Positions 1 through 5,985 are shown, numbered from the stretch's first letter. The stretch: DNA of 19,806 nt from an uncultured Duncaniella sp. (GCA_910577335.1 CAJTMJ010000049.1:1-19806), one strand, 5' to 3'. Made by a program: numbers and translations. The notes: generated by a model from the letters alone, not told the origin.

Positions 1-54
1 TAAATACTATAATGAACTGATATAAATCATGTCCAACTTTTTGGGTTCAGTTCA
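1..54. mobile_element. Terminal fragment of an IS3-family (IS150-like) insertion sequence
   Basis: The segment GTCCAACTTTTTGGG followed by TTCAGTTCA (31-54), read on the minus strand, begins TGAACTGAACCC and continues AAAAAGTTGGAC. That resembles the terminal inverted repeats of IS150-group IS3 elements as I remember them. The outer tip would be near base 54, with the element extending left out of the window; the TAA at 1-3 could be the transposase stop codon, but no transposase sequence is visible. The family call rests on recall of the repeat, not on a search. Confidence 0.45.
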
Positions 55-499
55 CCACCGGGAGCTGTGGAGATTTTTTCAGGCAAATGCCACAGAATAT
101 CCCGTCCCGGCGTGTTCATCAACTCCGAGCGAACAGACTTTGAACCCCGATTATTATCCGCGATAAACATAGAGCTGGCAACGCCCCGGTGGGTGACACT
201 GAACGGAAGACATACAAGAAATGCTATCCGTAAGATAATAGCAATGTCCATAAATATGCCCGAAGCTAATGTATGTCATACTCTCTCACCGATGATAATG
301 TCTATACTTTCATTAGAAACCGCTATGACAGCCCCGGTATAAGGCAATGTATGTGTCGGGGACGACCCCGGAATTTATGGAGGGATCGGCACCGAAACAT
401 TCTTTGCCGCCGTGGGCCGTAACAAACGGAGAGTGGCGAGGCGGCTCAAATTCCTTATCAATGAGCAGGCGTTAAGAACACGGGCTGTCGATTAGAAGT
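55..499. other. Gene-poor stretch, no supported gene
   Basis: No convincing coding region is seen. Short open frames on both strands (27-251 minus, 67-342 plus) overlap each other, and the minus one runs into the presumed IS terminus. A small perfect hairpin, CGGGG-acga-CCCCG, lies at 357-370. The stretch probably consists of decayed sequence beside the insertion element. Confidence 0.4.
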
Positions 500-629
500 C
501 TTGTGTGTGCGACATCCCTGTCGCAATCTCACAAGGCGTATGAGGCAGCCGGTGTTCAGCCGGCTCCCATAGTCGGTGTGCGGTCGGAGGGTGTCAGTGA
601 AGCCTGCTTCGCCGTCACACTCCGACGGC
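500..629. other. Cluster of GC-rich hairpins (structured non-coding element)
   Basis: Three hairpins follow one another. The first has stems 500-505 (CTTGTG) with 530-535 (CACAAG) and, inside, 509-514 (GCGACA) with 519-524 (TGTCGC) around a TCCC loop. The second pairs AGCCGG at 547-552 with CCGGCT at 560-565. The third pairs 583-602 with 607-626 around a CCTG loop, with 16 of 20 positions complementary; GCCGTC at 611-616 can pair instead with GACGGC at 624-629. No U-tract follows, so it is not a simple terminator. It could be a structured RNA, a transfer-origin-like region or a remnant of a mobile element. Open frames overlap it on both strands but show no recognisable protein. Confidence 0.45.
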
Positions 630-724
630 ATAGCCGACGACAATACCGTGAGCAGCCACGCCTCTCGCAGTTTTCGCAGTGCAATCTTATTACCTTGAAT
701 AGCCTGAAACTCAATAAATTTTTG

Positions 725-732
725 TAACTTTG
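725..732 (+). promoter_or_regulatory. Bacteroidota-type -7 box for the AlbA_2/HATPase gene
   Basis: TAACTTTG matches TAnnTTTG, the -7 element of the Bacteroidota primary sigma factor. It lies 22 bases before the ATG at 755, so transcription would start near 737-740 with a leader of about 16 nt. No clear -33 TTTG is present at the usual distance. Confidence 0.55.
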
Positions 733-754
733 CATATGCAATCCCACTGAATGT

Positions 755-2563
755 ATGACGCTTGATTTAAACTACATACAGCATTTGGCTAAAAACCATG
801 AAGGTGTTGATGTCGAATTTAAGGAAACCACCGGACAGCTTAACCGTGGTATGGAGACATTATGCGGTATGATCAACGGCTCCGGAGGTGTCGTTGTGTT
901 CGGGGTATCGAACAAAGGTAAAATCATCGGACAGGAAATCGGCGACAAGACTACCCGTGAAATCGGGGAGGCAATCAATAAATTCGATCCGGCGGTTGAC
1001 ATTCAACCGATATATGTGCCGGTTGACAATTCCGACAAGTATGTCATAGTATTCCGGACAGATGGATTGGAGACTGATAAGCCTTATATGTGGGACGGCA
1101 AACCGTATCGCAGACACGACAGCGTGACAAGTGTCATGCCCCGCGAGAAATTCATCCGGCTTCATGAGCTTCAGCACGGATTGAAATACAAATGGGAGAA
1201 TGAAGTGAATCATAATCTGACCATTGATGATCTTGATGAACGTCTCATACACAATTTAATCCAAAACGCAGTAAGGCGAGGCCGACTATCAAACGATGCT
1301 CTTAATGATACTGTGCCCATCGCTTTGTCACGACTCAATCTGACTAAAGACGGAGCTGTGTGCAATTCAGCGGCTGTATTGTTCGGAAAAGTTTTTTCTG
1401 ATTATCCACAATGCAGGTTACGCCTTGCGCGATTCAAAGGGACCAGCAAGCAATATTTCATCGACAACCAACAACATGAAGGTAATATCTTTGAGTTGGT
1501 GGATGCGGCTATGGCTTTCTTCTTCAAGCATCTCAACCTTTCGGGTACGACGCATAATCGCCTTTACAGAGAAGATAATCTTGAGATTCCCTATGATGCT
1601 TTGCGTGAGGCTGTTGTCAATGCATACTGTCATATGCAATGGGGATATGAGATCGCCACTGTGGGTATTGCGATTTACGATGACTGTATAGTAATTGAGA
1701 ATGCTGGTCGCTTCCCGGTCAGAATCTCGCCAAACACGCTGATGCGTAAGGAGGAAGAAGATCGTAAAAATACCTCAATGCCTCCGAATCCGGTAATTGC
1801 CAATGTCATGTATCTTGCCGGCCTCATCGAACATTGGGGGCGTGGACTGTCAATGATGGCAAGACAATGTGAAGGTGCTGGATTGCCTGCTCCCGAATTC
1901 TATTGTGACGGTACCGTTGTCAAAATTACTTTTATGCGTCCCAAGGACACAGGCAAGGACACAGTTGGAGTAAGCAAGGACACAGTAGGACACAGTACGG
2001 ACACAGTAGGACACAGCTCAATATTGTTGAACAATATGCCTATAAGTAAGTCAATCAGAATTCTCATTCAATCTATTGGAGAAGATTGGTTTACAGCGAA
2101 CATGTTATGCGAAATAATTGGTTTATCCTCAAAGAGTTCCTTTATAAGAAATTATATTAGGCCGGCTATGAATTGTGGACTGGTAGCTCTTGAAAATCCC
2201 GACAGCCCGAATGCTCCGAACCAAAGATACGGATTGACATTGAAAGGCAAAGCCCTGTATTACGAGCGTCATGATAACGAAAATGACGTTCAAAATGACC
2301 CGCAAAGAATCCAAATTGACCCGCAAAATGACCCTCAAACCAATTTAGAGGGTCAGCCTGACCCTCTAAACGAAGAACTTGACCATCAAAAGACAGCCAT
2401 CATCAAAGCTATCAAAGAAAACAATGAAATCAGCCGTTCCGAGTTGGCAAGTATAGCCGGATGTTCGGAAAGCACCATCAAACGACGGCTTAAAGAGTGG
2501 AATATTGCGTGGCTTGGTCATCCCAAAACCGGGCACTGGGTATTTGTCAAGAATATTCAATAA
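755..2563 (+). CDS. AlbA_2 (Schlafen-type) / HATPase_c_4 domain protein with C-terminal winged helices
   Basis: A 602-aa protein of the family often annotated as putative transcriptional regulator or RecG-like ATP-binding protein. The N-terminal AlbA_2 domain (about residues 12-130) shows EFKET followed by MINGSGGVVVFGV. The HATPase_c_4 part (about 270-395) shows an N-box-like REAVVNAYCH near residue 283 and IEHWGRGLSMM near 358. A low-complexity linker at about 397-421 repeats DTVG. A probable winged helix follows (about 430-510), then a second repetitive linker rich in DPQ (about 510-535), then a last HTH (about 545-600) with SRSELASIAGCSESTIKRRL. Known members are DNA-binding or regulatory, and some sit in mobile or defence-related islands; the role here is unknown. 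The promoter box at 725-732 supports this start. A 137-aa gene follows 78 nt downstream. Confidence 0.85.
   Translation: MTLDLNYIQHLAKNHEGVDVEFKETTGQLNRGMETLCGMINGSGGVVVFGVSNKGKIIGQEIGDKTTREIGEAINKFDPAVDIQPIYVPVDNSDKYVIVFRTDGLETDKPYMWDGKPYRRHDSVTSVMPREKFIRLHELQHGLKYKWENEVNHNLTIDDLDERLIHNLIQNAVRRGRLSNDALNDTVPIALSRLNLTKDGAVCNSAAVLFGKVFSDYPQCRLRLARFKGTSKQYFIDNQQHEGNIFELVDAAMAFFFKHLNLSGTTHNRLYREDNLEIPYDALREAVVNAYCHMQWGYEIATVGIAIYDDCIVIENAGRFPVRISPNTLMRKEEEDRKNTSMPPNPVIANVMYLAGLIEHWGRGLSMMARQCEGAGLPAPEFYCDGTVVKITFMRPKDTGKDTVGVSKDTVGHSTDTVGHSSILLNNMPISKSIRILIQSIGEDWFTANMLCEIIGLSSKSSFIRNYIRPAMNCGLVALENPDSPNAPNQRYGLTLKGKALYYERHDNENDVQNDPQRIQIDPQNDPQTNLEGQPDPLNEELDHQKTAIIKAIKENNEISRSELASIAGCSESTIKRRLKEWNIAWLGHPKTGHWVFVKNIQ
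1945..2016 (+). repeat. Six copies of GGACACAG inside a CDS
   Basis: GGACACAG occurs at 1945, 1957, 1978, 1988, 1999 and 2009 with irregular spacing of 10-21 nt. It encodes the DTVG repeats of the linker between the ATPase part and the winged helix. Such in-frame repeats are prone to slippage and can change linker length between strains. Confidence 0.85.
2344..2370. repeat. Perfect 11-bp inverted repeat inside a CDS
   Basis: TTTAGAGGGTC (2344-2354) and GACCCTCTAAA (2360-2370) are exact complements separated by AGCCT. The hairpin lies in the DPQ-rich linker that precedes the last HTH domain. No U-tract follows, so it is not an intrinsic terminator. It may simply reflect slippage and inversion in the repeats, or act as an mRNA structure. 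Confidence 0.8.
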
Positions 2564-2641
2564 CCGATATAGAGATGGGGGTTTCACGTGAATATTTTAC
2601 AAGTCGGAGGATTCCTGTCATTATGATTATTAAATAGAGAC

Positions 2642-3055
2642 ATGGCAAAGAAGGGAAAGAATAAAGGAACTGTTCCAACCGAGTATGCAGAAGTGAAATT
2701 CAATCATGGCATTTTTGAGGACTACCTTCAATATGGCCCCCAATATGATACCGTCAATGATTGTCCGGTCATACCCGGCGAAACGGAGTTTGTTCCAAGA
2801 CAGCGGCTGGGAAAACTCTCGAAAAGCATGAGGAATGTTCTTCGGGAATATATGAGCCATGCCGTTACTGAGTATTGGGAGGCGCATAGACAGATTCCGG
2901 TTGACGGTGACCTGAAGCAACTTCGTAAACTGGCACTTGATACTCTACTGGGAGAGTTTCATGTCTATGTAAAGGATGATAAGGAAACCTCTCTCTTCCT
3001 TAATGACACAGTCGCTATCACAATCAATAGAATCCTCAAAAAAGAGAGTCTATAA
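2642..3055 (+). CDS. Hypothetical protein, 137 aa
   Basis: Not recognised. The protein begins with a lysine-rich stretch (MAKKGKNKG) and has no signal peptide or membrane segment, so it should be cytoplasmic. The middle and C-terminal parts look helical and charged (for example RQRLGKLSKSMRNVLREY), with a short C-terminal tail RILKKESL. It follows the AlbA_2/HATPase gene on the same strand after 78 nt, with no terminator seen between them, so the two may be co-transcribed. The gap is longer than in a tight operon and no separate -7 box was found. Coding is supported by length, ordinary composition and lack of a competing frame. Confidence 0.65.
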   Translation: MAKKGKNKGTVPTEYAEVKFNHGIFEDYLQYGPQYDTVNDCPVIPGETEFVPRQRLGKLSKSMRNVLREYMSHAVTEYWEAHRQIPVDGDLKQLRKLALDTLLGEFHVYVKDDKETSLFLNDTVAITINRILKKESL

Positions 3056-3246
3056 GTCAGAAAAAGGGAGACATCTTATTGTGAATATCAATAACAATGT
3101 ACTGATGATAGAAGTCTGGTTAGGGACTTTTATGTTTCCGTATTCATCAATGTACAGCATGACTCGATAAACGACCCGATAAATATCACTCTCGGATGTA
3201 TAGAATTTTTAACGCTGAAAACAGCCTGAAATCAGACTATTATAGC

Positions 3247-3254
3247 TACTTTTG
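3247..3254 (+). promoter_or_regulatory. -7 box of a presumed small transcript
   Basis: TACTTTTG is an exact TAnnTTTG match and would start transcription near 3258-3262. The next recognisable end is the terminator at 3412-3447, giving a transcript of about 185 nt. No -33 TTTG is visible at the usual spacing. Confidence 0.5.
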
Positions 3255-3270
3255 CGTTGTAGATATACGA

Positions 3271-3303
3271 AGAACATTGAAATGTCCGGGTGTGCAAAAA
3301 GGG
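3271..3303. repeat. 33-nt direct repeat, copy 1
   Basis: The first copy reads AGAACATTGAA, six variable bases, then GGGTGTGCAAAAAGGG. Copy 2 begins exactly 200 bases downstream and differs by one base in each conserved block plus a one-base length difference in the middle. The copies flank the 25-codon ORF and the terminator, as recombination half-sites or a duplicated leader could. Confidence 0.75.
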
Positions 3304-3310
3304 AACATCC

Positions 3311-3388
3311 ATGATTTTCAAGAAATCTAAAGTCTTGACAGACAATATAGTTGACCCCGTTTCGGGTAAATCTCTCCGAGGTCACTAA
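3311..3388 (+). CDS. Possible 25-aa small protein or leader peptide
   Basis: An ATG at 3311 opens 25 codons ending in TAA (3386-3388). The peptide starts MIFKKSKVL and ends SGKSLRGH; it is basic and has no membrane segment. A purine-rich AAGGGA lies about 6-7 bases upstream of the ATG, better than most ribosome sites in this window. It sits between a promoter box and an intrinsic terminator, the layout of a leader peptide or a small-protein gene. I know no homologue, and chance cannot be excluded at this length. Confidence 0.3.
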   Translation: MIFKKSKVLTDNIVDPVSGKSLRGH

Positions 3389-3411
3389 AGGGTCTATCAG
3401 ACCGACGAATT

Positions 3412-3447
3412 CCTCTGAAAATCAATGATTTTCAGAGGTTTTTCTTT
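3412..3447 (+). terminator. Strong intrinsic terminator
   Basis: CCTCTGAAAATCA (3412-3424) and TGATTTTCAGAGG (3426-3438) are perfect complements separated by one base, so the helix is about 11-12 bp with a small loop. It is followed by TTTTTCTTTTT. It ends the presumed small transcript. Confidence 0.85.
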
Positions 3448-3470
3448 TTACCGCAATCCCCAATCGGCGC

Positions 3471-3502
3471 AGAATATTGAAACTGCGGGTGTGCAAGAAG
3501 GG
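3471..3502. repeat. 33-nt direct repeat, copy 2
   Basis: Reads AGAATATTGAA, five variable bases, then GGGTGTGCAAGAAGGG, matching copy 1 at 3271-3303. It lies outside the terminated transcript. No -7 box, ORF or terminator like those around copy 1 directly accompanies it. Confidence 0.75.
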
Positions 3503-3551
3503 GTCAGCGGATTTTTCCGGTGGGTAGAGGGGTAGTGTCGGAGTACAATGT

Positions 3552-3559
3552 TACCTTTG
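3552..3559 (+). promoter_or_regulatory. Possible -7 box upstream of an AT palindrome
   Basis: TACCTTTG matches TAnnTTTG. Transcription would start near 3563-3567, at the edge of the palindrome at 3570-3597. No gene starts within 200 bases, so either it serves a long leader for the gene at 3800 or the match is chance. Confidence 0.3.
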
Positions 3560-3569
3560 TGAATGATTT

Positions 3570-3597
3570 GATTTTATAAACTACGATTTATAAAATC
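3570..3597. repeat. AT-rich perfect inverted repeat followed by T-tract
   Basis: GATTTTATAAA (3570-3580) and TTTATAAAATC (3587-3597) are exact complements around CTACGA, followed by TTTTTT. This could be a weak terminator or a protein-binding operator. The core GATTTTAT/ATAAAATC recurs near 3629 and 3759, the last just before the promoter box of the next gene. Confidence 0.6.
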
Positions 3598-3767
3598 TTT
3601 TTTATGGTATTTTTATTTGGTATGATTGATAAAATCGCCACATTTGCACTATGGGACTAATTGGGCGACAAACCTATATAGAACACATCCTCCGTTATTT
3701 TGAAAAAGAAATTTTATATGGCTCGAACTTTTTCACTGTTAGTACCCCATATCTCGCCGATTTTATA

Positions 3768-3775
3768 TAACTTTG
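3768..3775 (+). promoter_or_regulatory. -7 box of the HExxH protein gene
   Basis: TAACTTTG matches TAnnTTTG and predicts a start near 3779-3783. This decides the translation start: a TTG at 3773 lies inside the box and cannot be used, so the ATG at 3800 (or at 3785) is preferred. Confidence 0.55.
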
Positions 3776-3799
3776 CGTATGATAATGATAAATATTACA

Positions 3800-4855
3800 A
3801 TGTTCTTGATAAAGAAATATACCCTTACTTTACTGTTAGTTTTACTATCGGCATTTAATTCCTTCGGTGAGGTTTTCAACACATCAAAATGTTTTGATTT
3901 ATTGTGTTCGCCACAATATATAGACCATTTTAAAGATGATGTACGGTTTGCCGAACTATTTGCCGATTCTGTATTTATCTTTAATGTCGCAGACGTTAAT
4001 TCTAATTGCAGCGCATCTAAACTTTGCAATCTATATTCCGAAATCAACGGAGATAAAAACGATATTTCCAAATGCCTTTCCGCCATTCAGCATTTGGATA
4101 GTCTTGCCTGTGATATTGAATGGTCGAAAGGAATCGTATCGGTTCAGCCAAAACTGGCATACGTCTTGCAGAAATTAGTCGATCACGGATATTCCGAGTA
4201 CTGGGATAATACAATCTACCCCAAGCTGAAATCCCATATCAACAGTTACAATTTGGATCAGGACTTGCTGAACACTATAAACGACAGCCTTACCGATTTT
4301 TTCTACCCTCAATCTCTTTCCGGTACCCACTCCAAAATATTCATTTTGGATATTGAAAATGCTTTCAATCTTTCAGATGAATCATTTTGTTGCACTCCGC
4401 TTATTCTCGACCCCCAAATAGAGAAACAGTTGAGATTAAATTTTTTAAATATCTATATTCACGAAAATCTGCACAATCTCTATATTTCTCCCGAACTAAT
4501 GGCAAAGTTGGGCGAACTTGACAAAGACCCTTTTTATAACAACAAAGAAGCCATAGCACAAAAACATGGAGAGGGCAGAAATGAAGCTTTCGTTGTAGCC
4601 GCTGAGGTATATATTTCTGAAAAATTAGGGCTGCGCGACTTTCAGAATGTCTACGATGAATTTTCACAATACGTTGACGGTAGCCTGGTTTTGGCACCTA
4701 TAATTTATACCAATCTATCATATAGAAACCGCAACGAATCTTACAATGATTTCCTTTTGCGGTTATTTGAAAATGGCACTTTGAAAGCCGGAGAGATTGA
4801 AACTAATTATAATGATGCAATGAACCATATCCAATCTCAAATCTCGGCAAACTAA
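3800..4855 (+). CDS. Secreted protein with HExxH motif, putative zinc metallopeptidase (DUF4932-like?)
   Basis: A 351-aa protein counted from ATG 3800. The N-terminus MFLIKKYTLTLLLVLLSAFN is a typical Sec signal peptide. HENLH at about residues 221-225 fits HExxH of zinc metallopeptidases. A glutamate-containing helix, NEAFVVAAEVYISEKLG (about 261-277), could give the third ligand, the gluzincin-like arrangement. Length and layout recall the DUF4932 proteins of Bacteroidota, which I can suggest but not prove. Several cysteines (about 31, 36, 70, 76, 92, 104) could form disulfides outside the cytoplasm. The gene stands alone with its own promoter and ends at a bidirectional terminator. Substrate and role are unknown. 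Confidence 0.7.
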   Translation: MFLIKKYTLTLLLVLLSAFNSFGEVFNTSKCFDLLCSPQYIDHFKDDVRFAELFADSVFIFNVADVNSNCSASKLCNLYSEINGDKNDISKCLSAIQHLDSLACDIEWSKGIVSVQPKLAYVLQKLVDHGYSEYWDNTIYPKLKSHINSYNLDQDLLNTINDSLTDFFYPQSLSGTHSKIFILDIENAFNLSDESFCCTPLILDPQIEKQLRLNFLNIYIHENLHNLYISPELMAKLGELDKDPFYNNKEAIAQKHGEGRNEAFVVAAEVYISEKLGLRDFQNVYDEFSQYVDGSLVLAPIIYTNLSYRNRNESYNDFLLRLFENGTLKAGEIETNYNDAMNHIQSQISAN

Positions 4856-4881
4856 GCATCAAGTTGCTGACCTTCCGAGAC

Positions 4882-4927
4882 AAAAAAATCCAATCGTCTA
4901 ATTGTTTGGCGATTGGATTCTTTTTTT
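4882..4927. terminator. Bidirectional terminator between convergent genes
   Basis: AATCCAATCG (4887-4896) and CGATTGGATT (4910-4919) are exact complements around a 13-nt loop. A T-tract follows on the plus side (4921-4927) and an A-tract precedes (4882-4888), giving a T-tract on the minus side. It serves both the HExxH gene and the DUF892 gene. Confidence 0.85.
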
Positions 4928-4962
4928 GCTAACCGAATAAATTATTTGCCATGTTTATGTGC

Positions 4963-5613
4963 CTATTCCTCGGATGCGTCTTCGTTGACCGATTCAAGGG
5001 CAAGAGAAGTAAGAGTCTTATCTGACTTCTTCTCGTCACGCAAGATCGAACGAAGCAGATCAGCTACCTTAGGTTCCTGCATCGCATCAGCAAATGCCGC
5101 AAGAGTGCCATAGGTCGCAATTTCGTAATGCTCTACCTTTTGGGCTGCAAGTATCAATCCCGCATCGCGTATGGCTGACCCCTTTTCAGTATCGGAAATA
5201 ATACTCTCTGTCTCCGAAATCAGTCCCTCCATCGCATCACATTTTTTAGTGGCAGGTTTCTCGCCCATCAGTTCAAACACCTGTTCCACAACAGAGATCT
5301 GTTCTTCTGTTTCCGTCTTATGCGTATCAAACGATGCCGCAAGTTTTTTACCTGTTGCCGCCTTGCTCATCTTAGGAAGAGCCTTAAGAAGCGCCTTCTC
5401 AGCCCACAGGATATCTTTCAACTTGTCAACGAAAAATTCACGAAATTCTTTTCCCGGTTTTTCCTTTTTGCTCTTCGCATCCTTTCCACTTTCAGTAGCT
5501 TTGGCGGCTTTCATGTCAGCTTTAGATTCAGCTACATCTTTTTTCTTAGTTTCCGCCGTTGCTTTCACATCATCCTTCTTTTGAGAAGCATCTTTCTTAG
5601 CTTTGGTTTCCAT
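4963..5613 (-). CDS. DUF892 ferritin-like protein (YciE/YciF family) with lysine-rich N-terminal tail
   Basis: A 216-aa protein. Residues from about 55 match the YciE/YciF (DUF892) ferritin-like helical bundle: KEFREFFVDKLKDILWAEKALLKALPKM, then THKTETEEQISVVEQVF, and AAQKVEHYEIATYGTL near the C-terminus. The acidic and histidine residues in these helices are those expected to bind a di-metal centre. Related proteins are stress-induced in enterobacteria; the exact function is unsettled. The first ~50 residues are a low-complexity K/A/D/E extension absent from the enterobacterial proteins as I recall them, resembling histone-like tails. The protein should be cytoplasmic. It is divergent from carB, and no clear promoter box was found upstream. 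Confidence 0.85.
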   Translation of the reverse strand: METKAKKDASQKKDDVKATAETKKKDVAESKADMKAAKATESGKDAKSKKEKPGKEFREFFVDKLKDILWAEKALLKALPKMSKAATGKKLAASFDTHKTETEEQISVVEQVFELMGEKPATKKCDAMEGLISETESIISDTEKGSAIRDAGLILAAQKVEHYEIATYGTLAAFADAMQEPKVADLLRSILRDEKKSDKTLTSLALESVNEDASEE

Positions 5614-5851
5614 AATTAAAAAATTTTTGTAGTTAAAAAAATGACATTATAATGATCTGATGCCTGACATTCCATGCATCGAGTAACATTACAGTGATAG
5701 TAACTATTATCGCCGCATTAGGTTTTTCCCAAAATCTATAACGTGTTTTAAAATATCCTTAAAATAAAAAATCGATAACCATTAAAAAACATATTAACAA
5801 AAAACATTTTAAAAGCGTATAAAGCATCAAAACAGCTCGAATGATAAAAAT

Positions 5852-5893
5852 AAATTTGGTTCAAACTCCTCATAAAGAGTTTAAATCAAATTT
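5852..5893. repeat. 17-bp imperfect inverted repeat upstream of carB
   Basis: AAATTTGGTTCAAACTC (5852-5868) pairs with GAGTTTAAATCAAATTT (5877-5893) around an 8-nt loop, with one C-A mismatch and one possible G-U pair. It ends about 38 bases before the carB -7 box, so it lies upstream of the presumed transcript. It is a candidate operator, or the end of an unseen short transcript. Confidence 0.6.
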
Positions 5894-5931
5894 TTCAAGC
5901 CACTGATAGAGTCCAAATGATGCAAAATTCG

Positions 5932-5939
5932 TAATTTTG
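5932..5939 (+). promoter_or_regulatory. -7 box of carB
   Basis: TAATTTTG matches TAnnTTTG. Transcription would start near 5943-5947, leaving a leader of about 40 nt before the ATG at 5986. No -33 TTTG is seen at the usual spacing. Confidence 0.6.
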
Positions 5940-5985
5940 CAAAAATTATCCAATCGATTTCATATACCACTCATTAATTCAGACG

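Larger units (their letters stand above)
3258..3447 (+). ncRNA. Putative small RNA or attenuated leader transcript
   Basis: A transcript bounded by the box at 3247-3254 and the terminator at 3412-3447 would hold small hairpins: ACATT-ga-AATGT near 3274-3285, a CCCG/CGGG stem near 3356-3366, and GGTCT-atc-AGACC at 3391-3403. It also holds a 25-codon ORF with a purine-rich AAGGGA ahead of its ATG. Bases 3312-3320 (TGATTTTCA) are complementary to 3416-3424 (TGAAAATCA), the terminator 5' arm, so an alternative fold is possible. It matches no RNA family I know. Limits are inferred. Confidence 0.4.
3056..3799. other. Long intergenic region with signals but no ordinary gene
   Basis: About 740 bases hold no open frame of ordinary gene size. 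The stretch contains three -7 boxes (3247, 3552, 3768), a strong terminator (3412-3447), a 25-codon ORF (3311-3388), two copies of a 33-nt direct repeat (3271, 3471) and an AT-rich palindrome (3570-3597). These are listed separately. I see nothing supportable in 3056-3240 or 3600-3760. Confidence 0.6.
5614..5985. other. AT-rich divergent intergenic region
   Basis: This 372-base region separates the divergent DUF892 and carB genes. It holds the carB promoter box (5932-5939) and a 17-bp imperfect hairpin (5852-5893). The rest is strongly AT-rich, especially 5740-5830. I found no tRNA, riboswitch or small gene in it. Confidence 0.6.

Noticed and set aside
27..342. Overlapping open frames on both strands (27-251 minus, 67-342 plus)
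   Set aside because: They overlap in opposite directions, the minus frame ends within the presumed IS terminus, neither resembles a known family and no promoter box fits.
458..747. Three short frames (458-643 minus, 503-727 plus, 556-747 minus)
   Set aside because: They cover the hairpin cluster on both strands; their arginine/serine-rich composition follows from the GC-rich repeats rather than a protein.
860..1252. 130-aa minus-strand frame
   Set aside because: Lies antisense within the AlbA_2 domain coding region, which has clear family motifs.
1945..2016. Possible CRISPR-like array
   Set aside because: Six 8-nt units with irregular 10-21-nt spacing lie in frame within a coding region; no repeat of CRISPR length or unique spacers.
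3773..3799. TTG start at 3773 for the HExxH protein
   Set aside because: The TTG is inside the promoter -7 box and would lie upstream of the transcript start; the signal peptide begins cleanly at ATG 3800.
5614..5985. tRNA or riboswitch in front of carB
   Set aside because: No cloverleaf, T-loop signature or known riboswitch core could be found; the only structure is the simple 17-bp hairpin.
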